A stretch of DNA of 64,000 nt from an uncultured Lachnospiraceae bacterium (GTDB lineage: Bacteria > Bacillota > Clostridia > Lachnospirales > Lachnospiraceae): assembly GCA_910587155.1 (NCBI GenBank), contig CAJULA010000008.1, forward strand, positions 1-64,000. The letters are read 5' to 3'. Numbering within the stretch: the stretch's first letter is position 1; every line of letters starts with the position of its first letter. The notes under the pieces are model-generated. The model was not told the DNA's origin and did not search any database. It saw nothing but the letters and a program-made list of their open reading frames with translations. Below, in pieces: positions 33,661-42,131 of this stretch. The position numbers and the translations under genes were made by a program.

Positions 33661-34539
33661 ATGTTGATTTGTTTATTGGAACAGGGGACAGATCCTAATC
33701 TGTCAGAAGCAGATATCGGTCTGATCAGCAGATTTTTGCAGGAACTGCCTGAGAAGGCGCTGGGTCTGGGGATTCGCGTGATACTGGCGGCGGTCGTCTT
33801 TTTTCTCGGACTGCAGATGATCGGACTGCTGCGCAGACTGGTGTCAAAATCCCTGTCCCGGACAAATGCGGACAAAGGTGTGGCACAGTTTTTGGATTCT
33901 CTGATCCGCATAGGTCTGACTGCTCTTTTGGTGCTGATGATTGCCATCAGCTTTGGCCTGGATGCTGCCAGTGTCATGGCCATGCTTGGCTCTGTTGGTG
34001 TGGCTTTTGCCCTGGCTTTGCAGGGAAGTCTTTCCAATTGTGCGGGAGGTGTGCTTATCCTGCTTCAGAAGCCTTTTGTGGTAGGGGATTATATCATAGA
34101 AGGCAGCAAAGGGCAGGAAGGAACCGTTATTGAGATCCAGCTTTTTTATACAAAGCTGCGCACGGCGGATGATGTTATCATTACCCTGCCAAACGGCTCT
34201 CTGGCCAATAATAATATTACGAACTATACTGCCGTTGCAACAAGACGCATGGACGTGACGATAGGAATTTCCTATGAGGCGGATGTAAAGCAGGCAAAAG
34301 AAGTATTGACGGGGGTCCTGGACGGAGAACCGAGGGTGCTTGCAGAGCTGGACAAGAAGGTATTTGTCAAAGAACTGGCGGACAGCGCCGTTGTCCTTGA
34401 TGTACGCTGCTGGTTTAAAAATGAAGACTACTGGGACGGCCGTGCGGCTGTTCTGGAAGCGTGCAAGCTGGCGCTGGATGAAAACAAAATTTCCATCCCG
34501 TATCCGCAGATGGATGTGCATATGAAAAAAGAGGGGTAG
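33661..34539 (+). CDS. MscS-family small-conductance mechanosensitive channel
   Basis: 292 residues from ATG 33661, just after GGGAGGT. Three hydrophobic segments lie in the first 130 residues; the pore helix is SVMAMLGSVGVAFALALQGS followed by LSNCAGGVLIL, rich in Gly and Ala as expected. The cytoplasmic beta domain carries GDYIIEG and VITLPNGSLANNNITNYT. It should release solutes on hypo-osmotic shock. The gene follows glgB by 51 bp and may share its transcript. Confidence 0.93.
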   Translation: MLICLLEQGTDPNLSEADIGLISRFLQELPEKALGLGIRVILAAVVFFLGLQMIGLLRRLVSKSLSRTNADKGVAQFLDSLIRIGLTALLVLMIAISFGLDAASVMAMLGSVGVAFALALQGSLSNCAGGVLILLQKPFVVGDYIIEGSKGQEGTVIEIQLFYTKLRTADDVIITLPNGSLANNNITNYTAVATRRMDVTIGISYEADVKQAKEVLTGVLDGEPRVLAELDKKVFVKELADSAVVLDVRCWFKNEDYWDGRAAVLEACKLALDENKISIPYPQMDVHMKKEG

Positions 34540-34602
34540 TATAGGATGGGAACCCAAAGATCTATGCGTAGGAAAGTCGCTTAGGCGTCACAAAACAGAA
34601 AC

Positions 34603-34647
34603 AAAAAAACCTTTGCATCTGCTCTGTATGTGCAGTGCAAAGGTTTT
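34603..34647 (-). terminator. Terminator of tRNA-Thr (also usable on the + strand)
   Basis: AAAACCTTTGCA (34606-34617) pairs perfectly with TGCAAAGGTTTT (34636-34647). On the minus strand, a run of seven T (34609-34603) completes the terminator, 8 bp after the tRNA 3' end. Confidence 0.8.
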
Positions 34648-34654
34648 GATAACA

Positions 34655-34726
34655 GCCGAAAAAGGGACTCGAACCCTCGACCCCTTCATTACGAGTGAAG
34701 TGCTCTACCAGCTGAGCTATTTCGGC
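34655..34726 (-). tRNA. tRNA-Thr (anticodon CGU)
   Basis: A 72-nt cloverleaf on the minus strand. The acceptor stem is GCCGAAA with its partner TTTCGGC; the D arm includes AGCTCAGCTGGTAGAGC; the anticodon stem is CTTCA/TGAAG with loop CTCGTAA, giving anticodon CGT for threonine codon ACG; the T arm includes GGTTCGAGTCC. CCA is not encoded. It has its own promoter and terminator and stands alone. Confidence 0.95.
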
Positions 34727-34746
34727 CTGTTTCGCTGACGTATGTT

Positions 34747-34775
34747 ATTATAAAGGGTAACGGAAGATTTTGCAA
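34747..34775 (-). promoter_or_regulatory. Promoter of tRNA-Thr
   Basis: Minus strand: TTGCAA (34775-34770), 17-bp spacer, TATAAT (34752-34747), about 20 bp before the tRNA 5' end. Confidence 0.65.
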
Positions 34776-34837
34776 GCACAATTTGCATTTTTTCATAAAA
34801 ATCAAAAAAGTCAAAATATACGAGGAGGAAAATCAAA

Positions 34838-35449
34838 ATGAAAAAGAAACTGATCTCTCTGGCAGCGGCGGTTATGCTCTTTGTCTGTGCCGGTATGACG
34901 GTTTGCGCGGAGCCTGTGGCGATGGAGGACGGGACTGTGTTTGACGCGGAATATTATGCGGAAAACAATCCTGATGTCGTGGCGGTCCTTGGCGCGGATG
35001 CGGCAGTTCTGTACCAGCATTATCTTCTGTGCGGCAGGGCGGAAGGACGTGCGCCGTCCACACCGGATATCAGCAGCATGGACTATAATCACCAGGTCAT
35101 GGAGCTTTGTAACGGGCAGCGCAAAGCGGCAGGCGTAGGGGAGCTGACGTACGATGATTCTCTGGGCAGTGTGGCCGATATCCGGGCAAAGGAACTGGTG
35201 ATCGCATTTTCCCATGTAAGGCCGGACGGCTCCAGTGCGCTGGATATGGTTCCTTTTGACGGCGGGACACGCTATAAAGGAGAGAATATCGCATGCGGCT
35301 TTGGCACCCCGCAGCGTGTGGTGGAAGGCTGGATGAACAGCGAAGGGCACAGAAAAAATATTCTGAGCGGCAATTATTCCCGGATCGGTGTGGGATATTA
35401 TGTGGACGAGACCGGATATCCTTACTGGGTACAGATCTTTGCCGGATAA
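34838..35449 (+). CDS. Secreted CAP (SCP/YkwD-like) domain protein
   Basis: 203 residues. A signal peptide (KKKLISLAAAVMLFVCAG, cleavage near VCA-EP) is followed by a short FDAEYYAENNPDVVAVLG region, a small motif often found in surface proteins of this family of bacteria, and then a CAP domain. The CAP cavity residues can be seen in FSHVRPDGS, GENIACG and GHRKNIL. Exact function of bacterial CAP proteins is generally unknown. GAGGAGG precedes the start. The next gene begins 38 bp later, so the two may be co-transcribed. Confidence 0.88.
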   Translation: MKKKLISLAAAVMLFVCAGMTVCAEPVAMEDGTVFDAEYYAENNPDVVAVLGADAAVLYQHYLLCGRAEGRAPSTPDISSMDYNHQVMELCNGQRKAAGVGELTYDDSLGSVADIRAKELVIAFSHVRPDGSSALDMVPFDGGTRYKGENIACGFGTPQRVVEGWMNSEGHRKNILSGNYSRIGVGYYVDETGYPYWVQIFAG

Positions 35450-35487
35450 ACGAAGAAAGGGCATGAACGGAACAGGGAGGTGCTTTC

Positions 35488-36282
35488 ATGGCAATGTTAC
35501 ATACGATATATTTCAGCGGAAAGGGGACGACCAGAGCCTGTGCAGAATACATCGGGCAGTTGCTGGATCGGGAAATACAAACCTATGATTGGCTGCGTCA
35601 GCCCTGTGATAAGGAGCAGGAGATGATGGAGGATGATGTTTTGTTGTTTTCCATGCCGGTATATGGCGGCTTTATCCCGTATATCTGCGCCGGAATGGCC
35701 AGACATTTGAAAGGGAATCATACACCGGCCATTCTGGCGGCGGTTTATGGGAACCGTCACTACGATTATGCCCTGCAGCAGATGAAAGATATTCTGACCG
35801 CGCAGGGGTTTGTGGTGATTGCCGCGGGGGCATTTCTGGCACAGCATTCCATCTTCCCGTCCGTTGCCTCAGGCCGCCCTGATGAGAGGGATAAGGCGGT
35901 GATGACAGAATTTGCGGCAGCGTGCAGAGAACTGCTGCAGGGATGGAAGGAAAGACGGTTTGAAGAAATCCGCCTTCCGGGCAGTCAGGCGTATGACGCG
36001 GCTTCTTTTCAGGGTGTGCCGTTTCATCCGGATGCCGATAAGACATGCACGGGCTGCGGCGCCTGTGTGAGCGTATGTCCCATGCGGGCCATTGACGCTG
36101 CCAGTCCTGCAAAAACGGATCCGGCAAAGTGCATTTCCTGCGGCGCCTGTATCGCCGCCTGTCCGGCGGGGGCAAGAGGGTATCACGGAGCGGCATACAA
36201 GGCGGCAGGTCTTATATTTGCAAAAAAATGTTCCGCTTACAGAGTAGCGGAGCTGTACTATGTAAAAGAACTGCAAGTTTAA
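35488..36282 (+). CDS. EFR1-type flavodoxin/ferredoxin fusion protein
   Basis: 264 residues. An N-terminal flavodoxin-like domain (IYFSGKGTTRACAEYIG, then FSMPVYGGFIP and ILAAVYGNRHYDYAL) is joined to a C-terminal pair of 4Fe-4S sites: CTGCGACVSVCPMRAID and CISCGACIAACPAGA. This is the EFR1 architecture of anaerobic Firmicutes, presumed to be a soluble electron carrier or oxidoreductase. Physiological partners are not known. GGGAGGTG precedes ATG 35488. Confidence 0.88.
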   Translation: MAMLHTIYFSGKGTTRACAEYIGQLLDREIQTYDWLRQPCDKEQEMMEDDVLLFSMPVYGGFIPYICAGMARHLKGNHTPAILAAVYGNRHYDYALQQMKDILTAQGFVVIAAGAFLAQHSIFPSVASGRPDERDKAVMTEFAAACRELLQGWKERRFEEIRLPGSQAYDAASFQGVPFHPDADKTCTGCGACVSVCPMRAIDAASPAKTDPAKCISCGACIAACPAGARGYHGAAYKAAGLIFAKKCSAYRVAELYYVKELQV

Positions 36283-36289
36283 AAATTTC

Positions 36290-36318
36290 TTGTCATTTCC
36301 TCTCTTTTTTGCTATAAT
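36290..36318 (+). promoter_or_regulatory. Promoter of the 36.4-kb gene
   Basis: TTGTCA (36290-36295), 17-bp T-rich spacer, TATAAT (36313-36318). Transcription should begin right at the heptamer repeats that follow. Confidence 0.65.
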
Positions 36319-36325
36319 TAAATCG

Positions 36326-36353
36326 TAAGTAGTAAGTGATAAGTAGTAAGTAA
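36326..36353. repeat. Four tandem 7-bp repeats at the transcription start
   Basis: TAAGTAG, TAAGTGA, TAAGTAG and TAAGTAA follow one another at 36326-36353, eight bases after the -10 hexamer. They would form the first bases of the transcript. Confidence 0.7.
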
Positions 36354-36394
36354 AAATAATCCGTCAGAGGCGGAGATACAGGGGAGGGAATGAT

Positions 36395-37351
36395 ATGAGA
36401 AAAGAGCATACTTTATCTTCACAGTTTGCCATCATAGGTCTGGATGGGCAGCCCGCTTTGCAGTATTGCGCGGCAAAGGCGGCGGTTGTGCGGGGAATTG
36501 CGGCAGCGGCTTTTCTGGATAAGATTTTGTTTTGGCAGAAAGAGGCGTGGGCAGGAGAAACATTTTCGGCAGAACTGACAACAGCACTTGAGAGAGTCCG
36601 GAAACTGAAGAAAAAAGAGGCACAGCGTCTGGAAAAGGATATGGTGGCCGGGCTTGTGGCGGACGGCGCGATGGAGATCATACCTGATCTGCTCGGCTGT
36701 GATATGGATTATGTCACGGCCGGTGTGGAAATAAAAGCATACCGCAGTGATGCCGGGCTATATTTGTCTGTCACGGAAGGTCTGCGGGGAGAAATCCTGG
36801 ACGACGGGCCGGTGACCATAGAATGTGTCTGCCTTTTGTGGCTGATCCGGGAAAGCGGATGTATCCATGAGATTTTTTCCGTGCGTGAACAGGAGCAGAT
36901 CCAGGAGAAGATAACCACGATGACGGCCTCGGCCGGGCGCTTTGACGGGGACCCTGTCAGTATGGCGTCGGCCGCATACGCGGAGATGGCAGATATTATC
37001 TGGAAACAGGAATTCCATAAAGGGCTGGAACTGATGGTAACATCTTTCCTGAAAGGGAAACGCAGTCTGTTTCGCAATCCTTACCTGGCAGGAATCAATC
37101 TGCTCTTTCCCTTTCTGGAACGGAGAGCGGCGATTTTTGTTGATTTTGTGGTTCTGGGAACGGATGTGGCAGGGAGACGCGGGGCGATGGAAGCATACCT
37201 GTCAGAAAAAGGGCATTACGTGGAGGAAGTAAAAAGCGGGTCAGAGACATTGCTGCGGATCGACAATATGTACTACCGCATCTGGCCCAAAACAGTAGTA
37301 GTCAACCGGATCCCCATACAGGGCGCCAGTCTGCTGCCGGTTTACCGGTGA
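36395..37351 (+). CDS. Protein of unknown function
   Basis: 318 residues, soluble, mixed helical. GGGAGGG precedes ATG 36395. Notable stretches are CAAKAAVVRGIAAAAFLDKILF, LERVRKLKKKEAQRLEKDMV, and the C-terminal LRIDNMYYRIWPKTVVVNRIPIQG. No signal peptide or domain is recognised. It has a strong promoter with repeats at the start site and is followed by a large dyad before a MerR gene. A helical fold with early Lys/Glu segments is all that can be said. Confidence 0.7.
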   Translation: MRKEHTLSSQFAIIGLDGQPALQYCAAKAAVVRGIAAAAFLDKILFWQKEAWAGETFSAELTTALERVRKLKKKEAQRLEKDMVAGLVADGAMEIIPDLLGCDMDYVTAGVEIKAYRSDAGLYLSVTEGLRGEILDDGPVTIECVCLLWLIRESGCIHEIFSVREQEQIQEKITTMTASAGRFDGDPVSMASAAYAEMADIIWKQEFHKGLELMVTSFLKGKRSLFRNPYLAGINLLFPFLERRAAIFVDFVVLGTDVAGRRGAMEAYLSEKGHYVEEVKSGSETLLRIDNMYYRIWPKTVVVNRIPIQGASLLPVYR

Positions 37352-37407
37352 TCCGGCTGAACGGTGATAACAGTCGGCAACGTGCCATATGTGTGCATAT
37401 CGTTTCT

Positions 37408-37445
37408 AAACGTCCACGTTTGTAACGATACAAACATGGACGTTT
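37408..37445. promoter_or_regulatory. 17-bp inverted repeat upstream of the MerR gene
   Basis: AAACGTCCACGTTTGTA (37408-37424) and TACAAACATGGACGTTT (37429-37445) pair over 17 bp with one mismatch and a 4-base loop. It lies 22 bp before the MerR start, where an autoregulatory operator would be; it could also end transcription from the upstream gene, though no T run follows. Confidence 0.5.
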
Positions 37446-37467
37446 GAAAGAAAGAAAGTGATAAAAA

Positions 37468-37734
37468 ATGTCAAGGCGCAGAACGATGGAAACAATCCTT
37501 GCTTCCGAATATATAACAATCGGTGAACTGGCAATGCTGACCGGATGCCGTTACAGTACATTGAAATTTTATACGGAAGAAGGCATGCTTTCCTATGAAC
37601 AGGCAGAGCAGAATCTGACCAGAAGGTACAGACGAAAGAAGAGTGTGGAACGGGTGGAATGGATATGCGCGCAGCGTCGGGAAGGCAGAAGTGTGCAGGA
37701 AATTAAGCGCCTGCTCTGTGACAGTCCAGGTTGA
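37468..37734 (+). CDS. Small MerR-type DNA-binding protein
   Basis: 88 residues. The winged-helix pattern ITIGELAMLTGCRYSTLKFYTEEGML at about 16-41 is the MerR N-terminal domain, followed by RRYRRKKSVERVEWI. The usual dimerising coiled coil and effector domain are missing, so it is a minimal MerR. The stop codon lies inside the -35 hexamer of the threonine aldolase promoter, suggesting it regulates that gene, itself, or both; this is inferred. A long dyad stands just upstream. Confidence 0.8.
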   Translation: MSRRRTMETILASEYITIGELAMLTGCRYSTLKFYTEEGMLSYEQAEQNLTRRYRRKKSVERVEWICAQRREGRSVQEIKRLLCDSPG

Positions 37735-37758
37735 CTTTTGCTGTCAGACTGCTATAAT
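37731..37758 (+). promoter_or_regulatory. Promoter of the threonine aldolase gene
   Basis: TTGACT (37731-37736), 16-bp spacer, TATAAT (37753-37758). The -35 contains the stop codon of the MerR gene. Confidence 0.65.
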
Positions 37759-37798
37759 CAGACAGGTTCTATCTTATAACAGACGGGAGAGACAAAAG

Positions 37799-38824
37799 AT
37801 GCTGTCATTTGAAAGCGATTATACAACGGGAGCCCATCCCGCCATATTGCGGCGTCTGATGGAGACAAACAGGGAATCGCTGCCGGGATACGGCAGTGAC
37901 TCCTACTGTGAACAGGCGAAATATAAAATCCGGGAGGCATGCGGATGCCCACAGGCGGAGGTCTTTTTTATGACAGGAGGCACCCAGACCAATGCCGTGG
38001 TGATCGCCTCCATGCTGCGTGAATATGAAGGGGTGATCGCGGCGCAGACCGGTCATGTAAGTATCCACGAGGCGGGCGCCATCGAGAATACGGGGCATAA
38101 AGTATTGGAACTTCCTCAGAAAGAGGGCAGGATAGAAGCCTCCGTGCTGGAGCAGTATCTGACCCGCTTTGCGCAGGATGAAAATCATGAACATATGGTA
38201 TTTCCGGGCATGGTATCTCTCTCTCATCCGACGGAATACGGGACACTGTATACAAAAAAGGAACTGGAACAGATCTCGGCGGTCTGTAAACAATACCGGA
38301 TCCCTTTGTATCTGGATGGTGCCCGTCTGGGATATGGCCTGATGAGTCGGAAAAGTGATATGACACTCGCCGATATCGCCCGGCTCTGTGATGTGTTTTA
38401 TATCGGAGGGACAAAGGTGGGGGCCTTGTGCGGTGAGGCGGTCGTATTTACGGCTCATAATATGCCGCCGCATTTTCTGACGATGGCAAAGCGCCGGGGT
38501 GCCCTGCTGGCAAAAGGGAGACTGCTGGGAATCCAGTTTGACACACTGTTTACCGACAATCTGTATTTTGAGATCAGCAGACATGCCATTTTGATGGCAG
38601 AGCGGCTGAAAGAACTGTTTACGGAAAAGGGATACCGGTTTTATCTGCAATCACCCACGAACCAGCAGTTTGTCATACTGGAAAATCGAAAGATGGAGGC
38701 GCTGCAAAAGCAGGTGGCATTCAGCTTCTGGGAACAATTTGATGAAGCGCATACAGTTGTGCGTTTTGCCACCAGCTGGTCCACTTCCGGGGAAGATATC
38801 GCGGAATTGTCAAAGCTGTTGTAA
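37799..38824 (+). CDS. Low-specificity L-threonine aldolase / beta-eliminating lyase family
   Basis: 341 residues from ATG 37799, which follows GGGAGAG; a longer in-frame ORF upstream lies inside the MerR gene and is not used. A fold-type I PLP enzyme: FFMTGGTQTNAVVIASML, SIHEAGAIENTGHK, YLDGARLGYGL, and PLP lysine K206 in YIGGTKVGALCGEA. It probably cleaves L-threonine to glycine and acetaldehyde. It has its own strong promoter. Confidence 0.9.
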   Translation: MLSFESDYTTGAHPAILRRLMETNRESLPGYGSDSYCEQAKYKIREACGCPQAEVFFMTGGTQTNAVVIASMLREYEGVIAAQTGHVSIHEAGAIENTGHKVLELPQKEGRIEASVLEQYLTRFAQDENHEHMVFPGMVSLSHPTEYGTLYTKKELEQISAVCKQYRIPLYLDGARLGYGLMSRKSDMTLADIARLCDVFYIGGTKVGALCGEAVVFTAHNMPPHFLTMAKRRGALLAKGRLLGIQFDTLFTDNLYFEISRHAILMAERLKELFTEKGYRFYLQSPTNQQFVILENRKMEALQKQVAFSFWEQFDEAHTVVRFATSWSTSGEDIAELSKLL

Positions 38825-38854
38825 GAAAAGCAGATATAGAGGGGAGATTGCAAT

Positions 38855-40105
38855 ATGAGGGGAAAAAAGAGGGCGGCGATAAGTAAATGGACAATTCATT
38901 CCATTGTCTGTATCATGGCGGTCTTTCTGTTGTCCGCGGGACTGCTCACCGCATGCGGGCGGCAGGAAGATCCCGGAGAGGCGGATGCGCTGGATGATAT
39001 CTCTGAGGAGACGGCGGAGCTGTCTGCCGATACAGACAACGGACGTGAAGAAACCGGCGATGAAAAAGACGTGGCAGACCTGCCCGGAGGACAGGAGACG
39101 GAGGGAGAAAAGGCAGATACGGAAAAACTGCAGGAAAAATTCGGTGAGGGCTGTATCGCCGGACAGACGTTTGAGGTGGAACTGAGCGAATACCCGCGGG
39201 CCGTATTTTTTGTCCCTTTTGCACCTGTGTCTGACGGTGAGGATTTCCGGATGCAGATTATGCTGGATGGGGAAGTTCTGACAAAGATCGACGGCTATGT
39301 TCCACAAGCGCTGGCGGGAGAGACGTTCACCAGTCTGGATGCCGTTTCTTTTTATGATGTCAATTTTGACGGCAATACGGACATCGTCTTGATCGAGACG
39401 TATGGCACTGCCAGTTTCGCGGCGGTTTATTATGGTTATGGGGAATTGGGCTCTGGCTATTTTACGATACAGGAAGAATTGTCGGACAATCTGAGCGGCC
39501 AGGTGGAAGCGCTTTCTGTCTCAGGGATACGCGGCTTTTTATCAGACGGGAAAAAGAACGGGGAATTCGCCGGTTATCAGGAGGCCTATCGGGCTGTGGC
39601 GAGACTTTGCAGTCTGGAAAGGGACGATCAGACCTTTGCTCTGCTCTATGTTGATGATGATGAAATACCGGAGCTGGCAGCCGGGCTGACCGGATATTAT
39701 GTCGATCTGTATACCTTTCATGACGGTTGTCTGTATTTACTGATGGATGACTGGGGCTATGGCGCCATGGGTAATCATGGGTATGAATATGCGCCCCGAC
39801 AGAACAGCATACGAAATTACAACGCGGACTATGCCGGCGCCATCATGTATACGACATATATGCAGATCAGTGAAAGGTATACCCTGGATACGGTTGTGTC
39901 CATCGAGACGTTCAATTTTGATGACGTGAACGGAAACGGCGTGCCGGATGAGGAGGAAGAGGACTCCATGGGCTTATACAGTGTGGACAGGATTGACGGC
40001 AGAGACGTCACCAGGGAGGAGGCCGCTTCGTATGACAGAGGCGATTATGAAGCTGTCGTCGGCGAAATGAACCTGGCGGAGCTGGAGGCAGCACTTGAGA
40101 GGTGA
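38855..40105 (+). CDS. Lipoprotein with EF-hand-like repeats, unknown function
   Basis: 416 residues. A signal peptide ending in the lipobox LTAC (Cys at residue 34) is followed by about 60 acidic low-complexity residues, then a globular region. Two acidic loops, DVNFDGNTDIVL and DDVNGNGVPDEEEE, look like calcium-binding EF-hand or dockerin-type loops, as found in VCBS/FG-GAP-like surface proteins. No enzyme motif is seen. GAGGGGAG precedes the start. The stop is followed by a frameshifted gene after 6 bp. Confidence 0.75.
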   Translation: MRGKKRAAISKWTIHSIVCIMAVFLLSAGLLTACGRQEDPGEADALDDISEETAELSADTDNGREETGDEKDVADLPGGQETEGEKADTEKLQEKFGEGCIAGQTFEVELSEYPRAVFFVPFAPVSDGEDFRMQIMLDGEVLTKIDGYVPQALAGETFTSLDAVSFYDVNFDGNTDIVLIETYGTASFAAVYYGYGELGSGYFTIQEELSDNLSGQVEALSVSGIRGFLSDGKKNGEFAGYQEAYRAVARLCSLERDDQTFALLYVDDDEIPELAAGLTGYYVDLYTFHDGCLYLLMDDWGYGAMGNHGYEYAPRQNSIRNYNADYAGAIMYTTYMQISERYTLDTVVSIETFNFDDVNGNGVPDEEEEDSMGLYSVDRIDGRDVTREEAASYDRGDYEAVVGEMNLAELEAALER

Positions 40106-40111
40106 TGAGAT

Positions 40112-41036
40112 ATGGGCACAGACAGGTTAAAAAAGAAGCTGGAGGAACAGCGCGGAGTGTATCATGCCCTGAGAAAGGGGGATACCAATCTGGTCTGCTA
40201 CAAAGAATACAGGGACGGACGATGAAAAAACGATCGCCTGGCTTTTCGGGGAAGAAGTCAGTGCCAGAGAGCGCAATTCCTTTCAGGGGATCGGGAGCAC
40301 ACTGGGGATTCTGACATGGCTGCTGAAAAAGTATGACAGGGATCATAAGTATGAGGCGTTCTTTCAGCGGGCCAAGAACGCCAACTTTGACTGTGCCTGC
40401 GGCTATGACCCGGAAGGGACCGTAGATGACGACTTTGAGAATCACACGCTGTTGGACTGTATTTACTTATGTCAGGATCTGGATTATAAAGATGTCATGG
40501 ACGCTCTGGTGCATGAGTGGAAACAGGAAATCGAAGATTCCTGCGGCTTTAATCCTTCCAGTCGCCGTATGCTGATTGGTTTCCATTCCTTTCTTGGCAG
40601 AGAGGCGGAAAACGAGAGATTGTATCAGGAACAGCTGAGCGAAACCGCGGCGTCAGACGCGGCCGGCGCGCGCGATATTATTGGCGGATACAGAGATTTG
40701 ATCCGTTGTTATCTGCGTTTGGGGCATTACGTAAAAGCGTACTGCTGTTGCGTCATGGTTATGAAAAATCCGGGCTATGAACAGATCAGGACACTGCGTC
40801 TGGCAGGGGATATTCTGGAAGGGTGTTTTGAAGTGGTCGCTCATGCTCCGAACCGGGCGTCTGACTTATGGGAACTGGCAAACAGGGAGCTGCAAAGGGG
40901 CGGATTTTGCCGGTATGGCAATCTGTATACAAAAGGGATTGCCGCGGCAAGAGCTGTCGGGGACTGCTGCGTTCCGGCGCTGGAGCGGGAATACCGGGAA
41001 TGGAGGAAGGCCTGCGGCTTATCTTTGGGGGACTGA
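40112..41036 (+). pseudogene. Frameshifted hypothetical gene
   Basis: From ATG 40112 (ribosome site GAGGTGATGAG) the frame reads GTDRLKKKLEEQRGVYHALR and stops at TGA 40223. The +1 frame then continues as TDDEKTIAWLFGEEVSARER, through GYDPEGTVDDDFENHTLLDC, to a stop at 41036. Both halves have coding character and no start serves the second half well, so one extra base near 40200-40222 probably broke a protein of about 307 residues. The product appears helical (TPR-like in its second half, RCYLRLGHYVKAYCCCVMVM). Its family is not recognised. Confidence 0.55.
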
Positions 41037-41049
41037 GAAGGAGAGGCAT

Positions 41050-41607
41050 ATGAGATCAGTGTTATCTGAACATACAAAAAATGAGAAAATAAACAGTGTG
41101 ATCTATGATATGTCACCGTCGCCTGATTTCCGGCATGATATTGTTGACGGTAATATCAGCAGGATAATTGGAAATGGCCTGAAAAACAGTCTGTGCCTCA
41201 TATTTATGGAAAATCTGGACTACAGATATCATTCGGATATCAATGATGATTACGTATGTCCCGATATTATGGTAATATGTGACCGGAAATATCTGAAAGG
41301 CGGATCATACAGTGGTACGCCGAAATTTATTGTGGAAACATTGAGTCCGTCCACGGCAAAAAGAGATCGGTCAGAGAAAAAAGATATTTATGAAAATGCC
41401 GGTGTGGAAGAATATTGGATCGTATCTGCGCAGGGAAAATCAGTTGAAATCTATTATCTTGTGCAAGGCAGATACATTCTGGAGCAGAGCTATATCCTTC
41501 AGGATGATGAAGAAGAGGAGCATTACAATGCGGAAACTCTTATCAGCCTGCGGGCATTTCCCCATATTAAAATGACATTGCGGGAAATTTTTGCAGGAAT
41601 CGACTGA
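41050..41607 (+). CDS. Uma2-like PD-(D/E)XK nuclease-fold protein
   Basis: 185 residues from ATG 41050, after AAGGAGAGG. The core can be followed: DIVDGNISRIIGNGLK, NDDYVCPDIMVICD, KFIVETLSPSTAKRDRSEKK and the closing YENAGVEEYWIVS, the pattern of Uma2 (DUF820) proteins. The putative active-site Asp is in CPDIM, with Glu in VETLS and the following Lys. Uma2 proteins are common in multicellular bacteria and some Firmicutes; their function is unsettled. It is more AT-rich than its neighbours. Confidence 0.8.
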   Translation: MRSVLSEHTKNEKINSVIYDMSPSPDFRHDIVDGNISRIIGNGLKNSLCLIFMENLDYRYHSDINDDYVCPDIMVICDRKYLKGGSYSGTPKFIVETLSPSTAKRDRSEKKDIYENAGVEEYWIVSAQGKSVEIYYLVQGRYILEQSYILQDDEEEEHYNAETLISLRAFPHIKMTLREIFAGID

Positions 41608-41666
41608 ACATGGCGGTACGGCTTGCCGCAATATCAGGACGGGCTGCAGTAACTGACAAAAAAGGC

Positions 41667-41695
41667 TTGAAACATATGTTCGTATATGATACAAT
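41667..41695 (+). promoter_or_regulatory. Promoter of the NusG_II gene, giving a near-leaderless mRNA
   Basis: TTGAAA (41667-41672), 17-bp spacer, TACAAT (41690-41695). The ATG at 41702 lies 7 bases after the -10, at the expected transcription start. Confidence 0.6.
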
Positions 41696-41701
41696 CTCGT
41701 T

Positions 41702-42073
41702 ATGAAAAAAAATGACATACTCCTTGCAGGAGCCGTGCTTGGCGCCGCCTTTCTTTTTTTGCTCATGCAAAAGGCCGGTGAGATATCATCATCTGCCGGC
41801 ATGGTCACTGTCTGGCAGGGCAGAGAACAGGTTGGCGTCTATCCGCTTTCTGAGGACAGGCGGGAAGTCTTTGTCTCCCCTTCCGGCGGCAGGAATATAC
41901 TTGTGATCGAGGACGGGGAAGCCTATATGGAGGATGCGGACTGTCCGGACGGGCTGTGTGTGAAGCAGGGGCGGATTTCGCTTGCGGGACAGACACTGAC
42001 ATGTCTGCCTCATCGTCTACAGATCCGGATAGAGGATGTTCCGGGGACGGGGCCGGACGCTGTGACGGGATAA
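41702..42073 (+). CDS. NusG domain II-containing membrane-anchored protein
   Basis: 123 residues. A short N-terminal membrane anchor (ILLAGAVLGAAFLFLLM) is followed by a NusG_II domain: ILVIEDGEAYMEDADCPDGLC, VKQGRI and LTCLPHRLQIRIE. The family is common in Clostridia and precedes Gx-type transporters, as here; it may take part in quinone or flavin-related electron transfer, but this is not established. The promoter sits so close that the mRNA may have no leader and no Shine-Dalgarno site. Confidence 0.85.
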   Translation: MKKNDILLAGAVLGAAFLFLLMQKAGEISSSAGMVTVWQGREQVGVYPLSEDRREVFVSPSGGRNILVIEDGEAYMEDADCPDGLCVKQGRISLAGQTLTCLPHRLQIRIEDVPGTGPDAVTG

Positions 42074-42131
42074 ATTTGCGGCATTGCAAAGACATGGCTG
42101 AGAGCCGGGGAGGAAAGGAACTGCGCAGGGC

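Noticed and set aside
34603..34647. CRISPR-like or phage attachment site next to tRNA-Thr
   Set aside because: The repeated sequence is a simple terminator hairpin; no integrase gene or duplicated tRNA end is present.
40226..40234. A-AAA-AAC slippery heptamer after the stop in the frameshifted gene
   Set aside because: It lies downstream of the in-frame TGA at 40223, and the needed change is +1, not -1, so it cannot act as a programmed frameshift site here.
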